A stretch of 35,233 bases of DNA, from assembly GCF_000374405.1 (NCBI RefSeq), contig NZ_KB894227.1:1-35233 (forward strand), read 5' to 3'. A program made the translations under genes and the position numbers. Shown piece by piece: positions 1 through 9,361 of this stretch. Below the pieces are notes generated by a model, which was not told the DNA's origin, did not search any database, and saw only the letters and a list, made by a program, of their open reading frames with translations. Source of the stretch: Riemerella columbina DSM 16469 (GTDB lineage: Bacteria > Bacteroidota > Bacteroidia > Flavobacteriales > Weeksellaceae). Every line of letters begins with the position of its first letter. Within the stretch, counting starts at the first letter, position 1.

Positions 1-905
1 GACAAAATTACGGATATTTTTTGTATTGTAGATGAAACCGAAGGTTCGGCGTAGCCAATTTTGTAATGATTTTGAAAAATTCACTCAACCTTTTCTTCTC
101 GGAAAGCCTCCCAAAAAGAAGCCCAAAATGAGTAACGCTGAAGTGATCACCATTATGATTCTTTTTCATTTAAGCGGTTTTAGAACTTTTAAGCATTTTT
201 ACATTTTCTATGTTCAAAAGCATATGCAACAGGAATTTCCTCAAACGGTCTCTTATAACCGATTCACAGAACTTATGCAATCTAATGTCATAGCTCTTAC
301 TATGTTTGCAAAAACTTGTGCCTTAGGTAGTTACGCGTTGATTTCTTTTGTGGATAGCACTCCAATAAGAGTATGTGGAAACAAAAGAATTAAACGCAAT
401 AAAGTATTCAAAGACCTAGCTACAACTGGTAAATCCACCATGGGTTGGTTTCATGGATTTAAACTCCATCTGGTCATTAATGATAAAGGTGAGATATTGA
501 ATTTTTGCGTCACAGGCGAATGTAGACGATAGGGAACCACTGAAAAATGAAGGCTTTTTGAAGCAAATTTTCGGTAAACTATTTGGGGACAAAGGTTACA
601 TCTCCGAAAAGTTGAATCAATTACTCTTTGTGGATGGTATCCAACTCATTACCAACATCCGAAACAACATGAAAAACTCTCTTATGACCATGTTCGACAA
701 AATTTTGCTTAGAAAGCACTCCATCATAGAGACGGTGAATGACGAGCTAAAAAACATTTGCCAAATTGAGCACTCCCGACATCGTTCAATGGGAAATTTT
801 ATGACTAACTTAGTGGCAGGAATTATTGCCTATCACTTTCTTCCTAAAAAACCATCATTAAAATATGAATCTCTGAAAACTAATCAATTAGCAATGTCTT
901 ATTAA
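1..905 (+). pseudogene. IS982-family transposase, disrupted twice
   Basis: Three frames together make one IS982-like transposase of normal size. Frame one (1-54) reads DKITDIFCIVDE and then hits a stop. Frame two (about 59-532) continues with FCNDFEKFTQPFLLGK, and frame three (about 506-905) continues with NVDDREPLKNEGF. The catalytic acidic residues expected for this DDE family appear to be present: Asp in FVDSTPIRV, Asp in FGDKGY and Glu in IIETVNDEL. Two lesions break the gene. About 22 extra bases at 37-58 carry a stop, and a frame change near 499-505 looks like loss of two bases in a CA run (ACACAG to ACAG). The start codon is outside the window. Separate short ORFs at 32-532 and 558-905 are fragments of this one gene. 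IS982 elements are not known to need programmed frameshifting, so I treat it as inactive. Confidence 0.8.
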
Positions 906-917
906 TCGAATTCAGGT
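1..917 (+). mobile_element. IS982-family insertion sequence remnant (left part outside window)
   Basis: The segment holds a broken IS982-type transposase gene, and coding similarity begins at the first base of the window, so the left end of the element lies outside. The right end is probably just after position 917. The bases 907-917 (cgaattcaggt) read acctgaattcg on the other strand, which fits an IS982-type terminal inverted repeat beginning with AC. I cannot see the partner repeat, so the exact end and any target duplication are unproven. Family assignment rests on the transposase sequence (see the pseudogene entry). Confidence 0.6.
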
Positions 918-981
918 TACTAAGAAAAATAATGTATTTTAATGCGTTTGGCCTGAATAAACTCGTAGGATTATCTGGCTC

Positions 982-989
982 TATATTTG
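982..989 (+). promoter_or_regulatory. Candidate Bacteroidota -7 box upstream of groES
   Basis: TATATTTG matches the flavobacterial -7 consensus TAnnTTTG. I see no good TTTG -33 element at the usual 19-21 bp spacing, and the groES start is about 155 bp downstream, so this is a weak candidate. It could be a vegetative promoter for groESL or a chance match in AT-rich DNA. Confidence 0.25.
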
Positions 990-1089
990 CGACTGAGAAA
1001 TTAATTCTTTTTTTTCACATTCCTATTTATTTAAGACATTTTTTCACTTTTATTTCCATTTCCTGACAAAATTCACATTATTATGCTTT

Positions 1090-1103
1090 GGCATATTGTT
1101 GGC
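1090..1103 (+). promoter_or_regulatory. Candidate sigma-54-type -24/-12 promoter of groESL
   Basis: The sequence tttggcatattgttggc has the invariant GG-N10-GC layout of sigma-54 promoters (GG at 1090-1091, GC at 1102-1103). Transcription would start near 1115, about 30 bp before groES. No CIRCE inverted repeat is visible here. Whether this strain has RpoN, and whether it serves groESL, cannot be told from the window. Confidence 0.3.
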
Positions 1104-1144
1104 GTATGAGGAAGTAAAACAATTTTAAACTAAAAAATAATAAT

Positions 1145-1423
1145 ATGTCAGTAAATTTTAAACCATTAGCCGATAGAGTGCTTGTAGAGCCTATGGCAGC
1201 AGAAACTAAAACTGCATCGGGAATCATTATTCCAGACACTGCAAAAGAAAAACCACAAGAAGGCACTGTAGTTGCCATAGGTGCTGGTAAAAAAGATGAG
1301 CCTATGACCGTAAAAGTAGGCGACAAAGTATTATATGGTAAATATTCTGGTACAGAACTTAAACTAGATGGCAAAGATTACCTTATCGTAAGAGAAAGTG
1401 ATTTGTTAGGCGTACTATCTTAA
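1145..1423 (+). CDS. groES: Co-chaperonin GroES (Cpn10)
   Basis: This is the 10-kDa lid of the GroEL/GroES folding chamber. It forms a heptameric dome that closes the chamber during ATP-driven protein folding in the cytoplasm. The 92-residue product has the family length. It starts [16 protein letters not shown], the typical first strand, carries the mobile loop region with [16 protein letters not shown] at about 22-38, and ends with the conserved [14 protein letters not shown]. The ATG at 1145 follows AATAATAAT without a Shine-Dalgarno, as is normal in this phylum. It is the first gene of the groESL operon, but a foreign-looking four-helix-bundle gene separates it from groEL by about 460 bp. 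The stop codon lies inside the first repeat of a heptamer array. Confidence 0.97.
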   Translation: MSVNFKPLADRVLVEPMAAETKTASGIIIPDTAKEKPQEGTVVAIGAGKKDEPMTVKVGDKVLYGKYSGTELKLDGKDYLIVRESDLLGVLS

Positions 1424-1454
1424 GCGATAAGCTTTAGGCATGAGGCTATAAGCT
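1420..1454 (+). repeat. Heptamer array, left side of four-helix-bundle gene
   Basis: Five consecutive 7-mers cover the groES stop codon and the gap before the next gene: TTAAGCG, ATAAGCT, TTAGGCA, TGAGGCT, ATAAGCT. They share an nnARGCn core in perfect 7-bp register. A matching array lies on the other side of the four-helix-bundle gene at 1833-1874. Confidence 0.6.
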
Positions 1455-1455
1455 A
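1431..1455 (+). repeat. Left arm of imperfect 25-bp inverted repeat
   Basis: These 25 bases pair with 1849-1873 in inverted orientation at 19 of 25 positions, including one run of 8 and one of 6. The two arms bracket the four-helix-bundle gene exactly. In the groESL transcript they could form a stem with the whole gene in the loop. Confidence 0.5.
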
Positions 1456-1459
1456 CAAC

Positions 1460-3516
<2,057 letters not shown>

Positions 3517-3520
3517 TATC

Positions 3521-3562
3521 TTAGATATTAGATATTAGAGTTTAGAAGTTAGATTTTAGACT
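3521..3562 (+). repeat. Six tandem TTAGAnn heptamers after groEL
   Basis: Directly after the groEL stop, six 7-mers follow without a gap: TTAGATA, TTAGATA, TTAGAGT, TTAGAAG, TTAGATT, TTAGACT. The first five bases are invariant and the last two vary. The array lies between the stop codon and the terminator, so it is transcribed as 3' UTR. Confidence 0.75.
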
Positions 3563-3567
3563 TCTGG

Positions 3568-3598
3568 AAAACCGTCTTAATTGTTAAGGCGGTTTTTT
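3568..3598 (+). terminator. Intrinsic terminator of groESL
   Basis: A 13-bp stem (3568-3580 with 3584-3596, one G-U pair, loop TTG) carries a GC-rich middle part (CCGTC with GGCGG). It runs directly into a T tract ending at 3598. Confidence 0.85.
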
Positions 3599-3626
3599 GT
3601 ATATTAGCCTTAAAAAATAATGTATT

Positions 3627-4022
3627 ATGAAAAAATTAGTTTTTATTCTAATGTTATTATGTAATGCTTTTGTTTTAGCACAAGACCATAGTAAAACTAT
3701 TCCATCTAAAACTTTTAAATCTCAAACCAATACATCTCAACCCGAATTTCCTGGTGGGCTTGCTGAATTTCAAAAAATAATTTATCAGTCTATTATACCA
3801 CAAAAGATTGATTCTTCTGGAAGGGCTCAAGTTACTTTTACAATAAATGAAGACGGCACTATGACTTTAAAAAATGTTTTTGGAACTAATACCACACTCA
3901 ATAAAGAGTTGGAGCGGGTTTTCCTAAACATTAAAACAAAATGGAAACCTGCCTTATCAGAAGACGGTAAACCTAAAAAATCAAATATGAGGTTACCTGT
4001 TATTTTCAATTATAATCTCTAA
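3627..4022 (+). CDS. Small secreted TonB C-terminal-domain-like protein
   Basis: The 131-residue product begins with a clear Sec signal peptide (MKKLVFILMLLCNAFVLAQ, cleavage about residue 19). It continues with the Bacteroidota TonB-C signature PEFPGGLAEFQKIIYQSI near 40-57. Further pieces typical of TonB C-terminal folds follow: GRAQVTFTINEDGTM near 67-81, and KPALSEDGKPKKSNMRLPVIFNY at the end. It lacks the N-terminal transmembrane anchor and the proline-rich linker of a true TonB, so it is probably a periplasmic or envelope protein and not an energy transducer. The gene stands alone between two terminators. Its specific role cannot be told from the sequence. Confidence 0.8.
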   Translation: MKKLVFILMLLCNAFVLAQDHSKTIPSKTFKSQTNTSQPEFPGGLAEFQKIIYQSIIPQKIDSSGRAQVTFTINEDGTMTLKNVFGTNTTLNKELERVFLNIKTKWKPALSEDGKPKKSNMRLPVIFNYNL

Positions 4023-4038
4023 GATTAAAAATATCCAT

Positions 4039-4065
4039 ATCCGTTCTTATGAGCGGATTTTTTTA
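4039..4065 (+). terminator. Intrinsic terminator after the TonB-C-like gene
   Basis: An 8-bp stem, ATCCGTTC with GAGCGGAT (one G-U pair, loop TTAT), is followed by a T tract. It overlaps an upstream ATG at 4049 in the recQ frame, which argues against translation starting there. Confidence 0.75.
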
Positions 4066-4088
4066 TTGTAATCTAAGTTTTTTTGATG

Positions 4089-4096
4089 TAATTTTG
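4089..4096 (+). promoter_or_regulatory. Candidate -7 box of recQ-fmt
   Basis: TAATTTTG matches TAnnTTTG. ATTG at 4065-4068 lies 20 bp upstream as a near-consensus -33 element. Transcription would start close to 4103, leaving a leader of about a dozen bases before the ATG at 4115. Confidence 0.45.
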
Positions 4097-4114
4097 AGGC
4101 AGAAATATCAAGCG

Positions 4115-6022
4115 ATGGCATATTCCTCCAAAAATATCATCCAATTATTATACGATACCCTTGAGCATTTTTGGGGATATCAGGAGTTTAGAGCCTCACA
4201 AAAAGACATTATATTTTCTATTTTAGAAGGGAAAGATACTTTTGCCCTTTTGCCTACGGGTGGTGGAAAATCACTTTGCTATCAGTTACCCGCTTTAGTT
4301 TTGGAAGGGACTTGCTTAGTGGTATCACCACTTTTAGCCTTAATGAAAGACCAAGTCTATCAACTTAAATGCAAAGGTATAGAAGCGGAATATCTAAGTG
4401 CCGAACTCGATGATTTCGAAACGGAAAGTATTTATCAAAGATGTAAAGAAGGGATAACGAAATTACTATTTGTCTCACCAGAGCGATTGAAAAATACGAC
4501 TTTCGTTAGTACCATCCAAGATATTAAACTTTCATTTTTAGCAGTAGACGAAGCCCATTGTATTTCGGAATGGGGGCAAGATTTCCGACCAAGTTATCAG
4601 AACATTCAACATTTTAGAAGAAATTGGGACCAACATCTTCCCGTTTTGGCGCTTACCGCCACCGCCACACCAAAAGTGTTGGATGATATTACTAAAAAAT
4701 TGGGATTAAGACATCCTCATATTTTTCAAAAAAGTTTTCAAAGGGACAACATTAGCATTTATACAGAATCTACATCGGATAAATACCAGCGGTTATTTCA
4801 TTTACTGAAAAACAATCAGTCCTCGGGGATTGTCTATACCAATACCAGAAGGGAAGCCGAGCAACTTGCAGACTATTTAAAAAACAACGGCATTCAAAAT
4901 GTAGACTATTACCATGCAGGACTTAGCCTTAAAGAAAAAAACTTTAAGCAAACCCAATGGCTACACGCCAGCAACAGAGTCCTCATTTCCACCAATGCCT
5001 TTGGAATGGGTATCGATAAGGATAATGTGCGTTTTGTGATTCATTTTTCACCGCCCAATAGTATTGAAAATTATTACCAAGAAATAGGGCGTGCAGGTAG
5101 AGATGGACAGCCATCGTACGCTTTATTAATGTGGAATACACAAGAATTAACCAACTTAGACCAGTTTCTAAGTCAGCAGATTCCTAATAAAAAAACATTT
5201 AAAACCTGTGTTTCCTATCTGTATTCCATGTTTCAAATTGCCGATTACGATCAACCTGAAAAAGTATTTCAGTTCCATATTAAACATTGGCAACGGCTAA
5301 CTAAAATGCCATTAGCCACCCTTAAAACCATCTTAAATTTCTTACACAATCAAGAGATTATTTATTATAATGCCCTTAAGTCCAAATCTTCTATTGAGTT
5401 AAAAATTCCTCTTGTAGATGTAGAGGGGTTGCCCAACTCCGATGCGTATTTTATTGAACTTATGCTAAGAAATTTATCGGGGTTTTCATCCCATAAAACT
5501 TATTTTGACACGGAACGCTTGGCTCAAAAAATAGGAACAAAGCCAGAGTTTTTAAAAGAAAAATTTAACGACCTAGAGCATAAAGGCTATCTGGAATTTA
5601 TTGATGGAGCATTATCCAGCATTAAGTTTCTTATCCCTCGTGATGATAGAAGTTTTAGCCATCATTGGTGGGAATTATTTTTAGAAATTCAAAAGAATAA
5701 AGTCCAAAAATGGGAAGAGTTAAAGTTTTTTATCAAGCATCAAGACCGTTGTAAAATGAAACTCATTCTCGCCTATTTTGGGGAACAAAATACGAAAGAC
5801 TGTGGACAATGTTCTAATTGTAAAGCTAAAAGTAACCATTCCAAAAGTTTACAAGACAGCCCAATCCTTAGCGTCTTGGCAAAAAAGCCGTGTACTTTGG
5901 AGCAGATTTCCGCCGAAATTCCTTATTTTGCAAAAGATAAATTATTAGAGCAAATGGTCTATCTCTTAGATTCGGGACATATCAAAATGCTCAATTATAA
6001 AACCTATACTATTAATACATGA
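4115..6022 (+). CDS. recQ: ATP-dependent DNA helicase RecQ
   Basis: This is a 3'-5' DNA helicase of superfamily 2 used in recombination and fork repair. Seen from the ATG at 4115 (635 residues): Walker A LLPTGGGKS with Lys near 52, DEAH box VDEAHCISEWGQDFRP near 144-159, helicase C-terminal motifs IVYTNTRREAEQLADYL and STNAFGMGIDK, and motif VI QEIGRAGRDG. The zinc-binding RQC cysteines follow (DRCKMK, then DCGQCSNC) with a winged-helix region after them. No clear C-terminal HRDC domain is visible, which fits the shorter flavobacterial RecQ forms. An ATG at 4049 would add 22 residues but lies inside the preceding terminator and upstream of the likely promoter. The stop codon overlaps the fmt start (ATGATG), so the two genes are translationally coupled. 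Confidence 0.95.
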   Translation: MAYSSKNIIQLLYDTLEHFWGYQEFRASQKDIIFSILEGKDTFALLPTGGGKSLCYQLPALVLEGTCLVVSPLLALMKDQVYQLKCKGIEAEYLSAELDDFETESIYQRCKEGITKLLFVSPERLKNTTFVSTIQDIKLSFLAVDEAHCISEWGQDFRPSYQNIQHFRRNWDQHLPVLALTATATPKVLDDITKKLGLRHPHIFQKSFQRDNISIYTESTSDKYQRLFHLLKNNQSSGIVYTNTRREAEQLADYLKNNGIQNVDYYHAGLSLKEKNFKQTQWLHASNRVLISTNAFGMGIDKDNVRFVIHFSPPNSIENYYQEIGRAGRDGQPSYALLMWNTQELTNLDQFLSQQIPNKKTFKTCVSYLYSMFQIADYDQPEKVFQFHIKHWQRLTKMPLATLKTILNFLHNQEIIYYNALKSKSSIELKIPLVDVEGLPNSDAYFIELMLRNLSGFSSHKTYFDTERLAQKIGTKPEFLKEKFNDLEHKGYLEFIDGALSSIKFLIPRDDRSFSHHWWELFLEIQKNKVQKWEELKFFIKHQDRCKMKLILAYFGEQNTKDCGQCSNCKAKSNHSKSLQDSPILSVLAKKPCTLEQISAEIPYFAKDKLLEQMVYLLDSGHIKMLNYKTYTINT

Positions 6023-6969
6023 TGAAACCCTTAAAAGTGGTATTCTTCGGAACGCCAGAGTTTGCTAAAGAAAGTTTAAAAGCTATCCACGAATCTCAAC
6101 ATGAGGTAGTAGGCGTGGTAACCGTAGCCGATAAAGCCAAAGGCCGTGGACAAAAAATGCAAGCCTCACCCGTAAAAATCTATGCTGAAGAACAAAATCT
6201 TCCTATTTTCCAACCAGAAAAACTAAGAAACCCTGAATTTTTAGAGGAAATAAAACAACTCAATGCGGATATTTTTGTGGTAGTTGCTTTTAGGATGATG
6301 CCCAAAATATTATTCGCGATGCCACCGCTCGGCACCTTTAATCTACACGCTTCGCTATTGCCAGATTATAGAGGCGCTGCCCCGATTAATTTTGCGATTA
6401 TCAATGGTGAAAAAGAAACGGGTGTTACCACTTTTTTTATTAATGAAAAAATAGACGAAGGCAATATCCTGCTTCAGACATCAACGCCGATTAGTCCAGA
6501 CGATAATGCGGGAAGTTTGCATGATAAGCTGATGGCTATTGGGGCAGAATTAGTCGTAGAAACTTTAGATGGCTTATCCGAAGAACGCTTAACTGAACAA
6601 CCTCAACCCGAGGTAGAACATCCTAAAAACGCATATAAAATCTTTAAGGATGACACGAAAATCAATTGGACAAAATCTGGAGTAGAAATTTATAATTTTA
6701 TCCGTGGAATGTCACCTTATCCAGCCGCATTTACTACGCTCAATATTGCTGATGAGACCAAAACTTTAAAAATATATAAAGGTCTATTTGAACCTTGCGA
6801 ACATCAGCATAACACTGGCGATATAGAAATTTCAAAACACGATTTTAAAATCTATATAAAAGATGGCATTTACTATCCCGAAGAAGTTCAGTTACAAGGA
6901 AAAAAAAGAATGCCCTTAAAAGATTTCCTTAATGGCTTTAAAGTGGAAGATTCGGTAAGTATTCTTTAA
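6022..6969 (+). CDS. fmt: Methionyl-tRNA formyltransferase
   Basis: The enzyme transfers a formyl group from 10-formyl-tetrahydrofolate to initiator Met-tRNA, which marks it for translation initiation. The product has 315 residues (316 if the ATG at 6019 is used), the family length. It starts MKPLKVVFFGTPEFAKESL. The folate-binding and active-site stretch is FNLHASLLPDYRGAAPINFAI near 108-128, with the Asn, His and SLLP motif of the family, followed by GVTTFFINEKIDEGNIL. The C-terminal OB-like domain includes YNFIRGMSPYPAAFT. It overlaps the end of recQ and ends at a terminator palindrome shared with the oppositely oriented GH3 gene. Confidence 0.96.
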   Translation: MKPLKVVFFGTPEFAKESLKAIHESQHEVVGVVTVADKAKGRGQKMQASPVKIYAEEQNLPIFQPEKLRNPEFLEEIKQLNADIFVVVAFRMMPKILFAMPPLGTFNLHASLLPDYRGAAPINFAIINGEKETGVTTFFINEKIDEGNILLQTSTPISPDDNAGSLHDKLMAIGAELVVETLDGLSEERLTEQPQPEVEHPKNAYKIFKDDTKINWTKSGVEIYNFIRGMSPYPAAFTTLNIADETKTLKIYKGLFEPCEHQHNTGDIEISKHDFKIYIKDGIYYPEEVQLQGKKRMPLKDFLNGFKVEDSVSIL

Positions 6970-6984
6970 AATTAAATATTTTCC

Positions 6985-7029
6985 AAAAAGTTCGTCCTCA
7001 TCGAAATTTCGATGAGGACGATTTTTTTT
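6985..7029. terminator. Bidirectional terminator palindrome (copy 1)
   Basis: A perfect 30-bp palindrome at 6992-7021 (centre CGAAATTTCG, arms TCGTCCTCAT and ATGAGGACGA) is flanked by A and T tracts. It can end both fmt (plus) and the glycan operon (minus). The 37 bases from 6985 to 7021 recur identically near 16738-16774. Confidence 0.85.
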
Positions 7030-7033
7030 AATT

Positions 7034-9361
7034 TTATTTCTGCCAATCTATAATGGTTTTATTTAATTGCTCAGAATTCGTTCCGACCATAATTTCAAAC
7101 TCACCTGGCTCCCAATCGTATTTGAGTTCACTATTGTAAAATTTTAGTTGCTCTGGTGTAATATTGAATACTACTTTTCTCGTTTCACCTTTTTTCAAAA
7201 ATACCTTTTCAAACCCTTTTAATTCTTTCACAGGACGCGTTACTGAGCCGACTAAATCCCTTATATACAACTGGACTACCTCTGCCCCATCATATTGCCC
7301 CACATTACTTAGAGTAACAGATACTCGCAAGGTCTCATTGCCTTTCAGTTGTTTTTTTGATACCTGCATATTAGAATATTCAAATTGAGTATAACTCAAA
7401 CCATAGCCAAATGGATATAAAGGTGTATTGCATTCATCCATATAATTAGAACGGAATCTTTCATACTCGCATTGTTCTGTTTTTTTAGTATTTAGTGGAC
7501 GCCCAGTATTTTTATGATTGTAGTAAATAGGAATTTGTCCCAAACTTCTCGGAAAAGTCATCGGTAATTTGCCAGAAGGATTCACTTTACCAGACAATAC
7601 ATCATAAATAGCATTCCCTGCTTCAGAGCCTGGGAACCACACATTTAAAATAGCTTCTGGAATATCCTTTATATTAGTCAAAGCCAACGGTCGACCAGCG
7701 AACAAAACTACTACAATGGGTTTATTAGTTTTCTTTAAAGCATACAATAAATCAACCTGCGATTGTGGAATGGTAATTTCACTTCTTGAAGAGGACTCTC
7801 CACTCATTTCCGCAGACTCCCCAATACCTAAGATAATCACATCCGATTGTTTGGCTATCGCTAAAGCTTCTTCCATAAGCGCTTGCTTGCTTCGAGTATC
7901 TCTATCGGTTACTTTGCCATGTGCAGCATATATCTGTTCTAGTCTTTCATTATCATCTACATTAGCCCCTTTAGCACTTAAAACCTCTACTGAAGAACCC
8001 AAATTATTCTTAAGCCCTTCCATCAATGAGACAGATTTTTCATGCTTAGCAGCCACGCTCCAAGTTCCTGTCATATTTATGGCATTATTCACCAAAGTAC
8101 CTATTACCGCAATTTTCGATACATTTTTGAGCGGTAAGGTTTGGCGATCATTCTTTAAAAGAACCATAGATTGTGCCGCAATGGAACGAGCCACTTTTCT
8201 ATTTTCATCAGAAAAAATCTCTTCAGCGGCTTTTTTGGCATCTCCATATTGATAGGGATTGTCGAATAATCCTAAATCGTATTTAGCTTCCAAAATTCTT
8301 CTAACGGCAGTATTTATGGTTTCTTCTGATATTTTCCCTTCTTTCAAAGATTTTTTTAATGTTTTGACAAAACCTTCCCCCACCATATCCATATCAATCC
8401 CAGCGTTTAGTGCTAGTGCAGACACTTGCTGTAAATCCCCCATACCATGCTCAATCATCTCATTAATACCCGTATAATCGCTTACCACAAAACCTTTAAA
8501 CCCCCACTGGTTGCGAAGTACCTCCGTCTGTAACCAACGATTTCCCGTTGCTGGGATGCCATCCACCTCATTGAAAGAAGCCATTACAGAGCCTACACCC
8601 GCATCCACCGCTGCTTTGTAAGGTGGGAAATATTCATTATACATTCGGATATGGCTCATATCCACTGTATTATAATCCTTACCCGATTCTGGTGCGCCAT
8701 ATAGAGCAAAATGCTTAACACAAGCTAGTAATGTGTTGGGCTTGGATAAATCTTTACCCTGATAACCATAGACCATGGCTTTAGCAATTTCACTTCCTAA
8801 AAAAGGATCCTCGCCCTCGCCTTCGGATACTCTTCCCCATCTAGGTTCTCTAGAAATATCTACCATTGGCGAAAAAGTCCAGTTAATACCATCAATGGTT
8901 GCCTCTTTAGCAGCTATTTGTGCAGACTGCTGTACCAATTTCATATCCCAACTTGATGCTAAGCCTAATGGAATTGGAAAAGTGGTTTCGTAGCCGTGAA
9001 TCACATCCATTCCAAAAAGCAATGGAATCCCCAATCGACTTTTTTCAACGGCAATTTTTTGAACTGCTTTGATTTTTTCTGCACCTTTGATGTTAAACAA
9101 TCCACCTACTAAACCTTGTTCTATTTTTTTTCCTATATCAGAGCTTTTGGCTTGTCCCGTAGTAAAATCACCAGAAGTAGGAAGATTAAGTTGTCCTAAC
9201 TTCTCTTCAAGAGTCATTTTGGAAAGTAAATTCTCTACAAATTTTTGTTTTTTAACTTTGTAGGAAGAAGTCCAATAACTTTGAACAGGGCGATTCGTTA
9301 TTTCTTGACCAAATAAAAATGATGTTGATAATAAACTTATCGTTAAAAAAAATCTTTTCAT
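7034..9361 (-). CDS. bglX: Secreted GH3 beta-glucosidase (BglX-like)
   Basis: This is a family 3 glycoside hydrolase that releases glucose from non-reducing ends of beta-glucosides. The 775-residue product has a Sec signal peptide (MKRFFLTISLLSTSFLFGQ, no lipobox), so it is probably periplasmic. The N-terminal TIM-barrel has GMDVIHGYETTFPIPLGLA, PRWGRVSEGEGEDP and the nucleophile Asp295 in GFVVSDYTGI. The alpha/beta sandwich has the likely acid/base Glu522 in MSGESSSRSEITIPQ. The C-terminal fibronectin-III-like domain begins about FGYGLSYTQFEY. It is the last gene of the operon, and its ATG shares one base with the esterase stop (TAATG), so coupling is likely. In Bacteroides, GH3 enzymes paired with GH144 act on sophoro-oligosaccharides. 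That specificity here is inference; other beta-glucosides remain possible. Confidence 0.93.
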   Translation of the reverse strand: MKRFFLTISLLSTSFLFGQEITNRPVQSYWTSSYKVKKQKFVENLLSKMTLEEKLGQLNLPTSGDFTTGQAKSSDIGKKIEQGLVGGLFNIKGAEKIKAVQKIAVEKSRLGIPLLFGMDVIHGYETTFPIPLGLASSWDMKLVQQSAQIAAKEATIDGINWTFSPMVDISREPRWGRVSEGEGEDPFLGSEIAKAMVYGYQGKDLSKPNTLLACVKHFALYGAPESGKDYNTVDMSHIRMYNEYFPPYKAAVDAGVGSVMASFNEVDGIPATGNRWLQTEVLRNQWGFKGFVVSDYTGINEMIEHGMGDLQQVSALALNAGIDMDMVGEGFVKTLKKSLKEGKISEETINTAVRRILEAKYDLGLFDNPYQYGDAKKAAEEIFSDENRKVARSIAAQSMVLLKNDRQTLPLKNVSKIAVIGTLVNNAINMTGTWSVAAKHEKSVSLMEGLKNNLGSSVEVLSAKGANVDDNERLEQIYAAHGKVTDRDTRSKQALMEEALAIAKQSDVIILGIGESAEMSGESSSRSEITIPQSQVDLLYALKKTNKPIVVVLFAGRPLALTNIKDIPEAILNVWFPGSEAGNAIYDVLSGKVNPSGKLPMTFPRSLGQIPIYYNHKNTGRPLNTKKTEQCEYERFRSNYMDECNTPLYPFGYGLSYTQFEYSNMQVSKKQLKGNETLRVSVTLSNVGQYDGAEVVQLYIRDLVGSVTRPVKELKGFEKVFLKKGETRKVVFNITPEQLKFYNSELKYDWEPGEFEIMVGTNSEQLNKTIIDWQK

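Noticed and set aside
499-560. Programmed ribosomal frameshift in the IS982 transposase
   Set aside because: There is no slippery heptamer at the junction, a second independent lesion exists at 37-58, and IS982 transposases are normally one frame.
906-1144. CIRCE heat-shock operator before groES
   Set aside because: No TTAGCACTC-N9-GAGTGCTAA-like inverted repeat is present in this interval.
4049-4114. Longer N-terminus for RecQ from the ATG at 4049
   Set aside because: The ATG lies inside the preceding terminator hairpin and upstream of the likely -7 box. The added residues resemble nothing in RecQ. The ATG at 4115 is better.
7716-8252. Open frame of 178 codons on the plus strand
   Set aside because: It lies entirely antisense to the GH3 gene, whose protein is conserved throughout. 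It has no recognisable domain and no promoter-like sequence.
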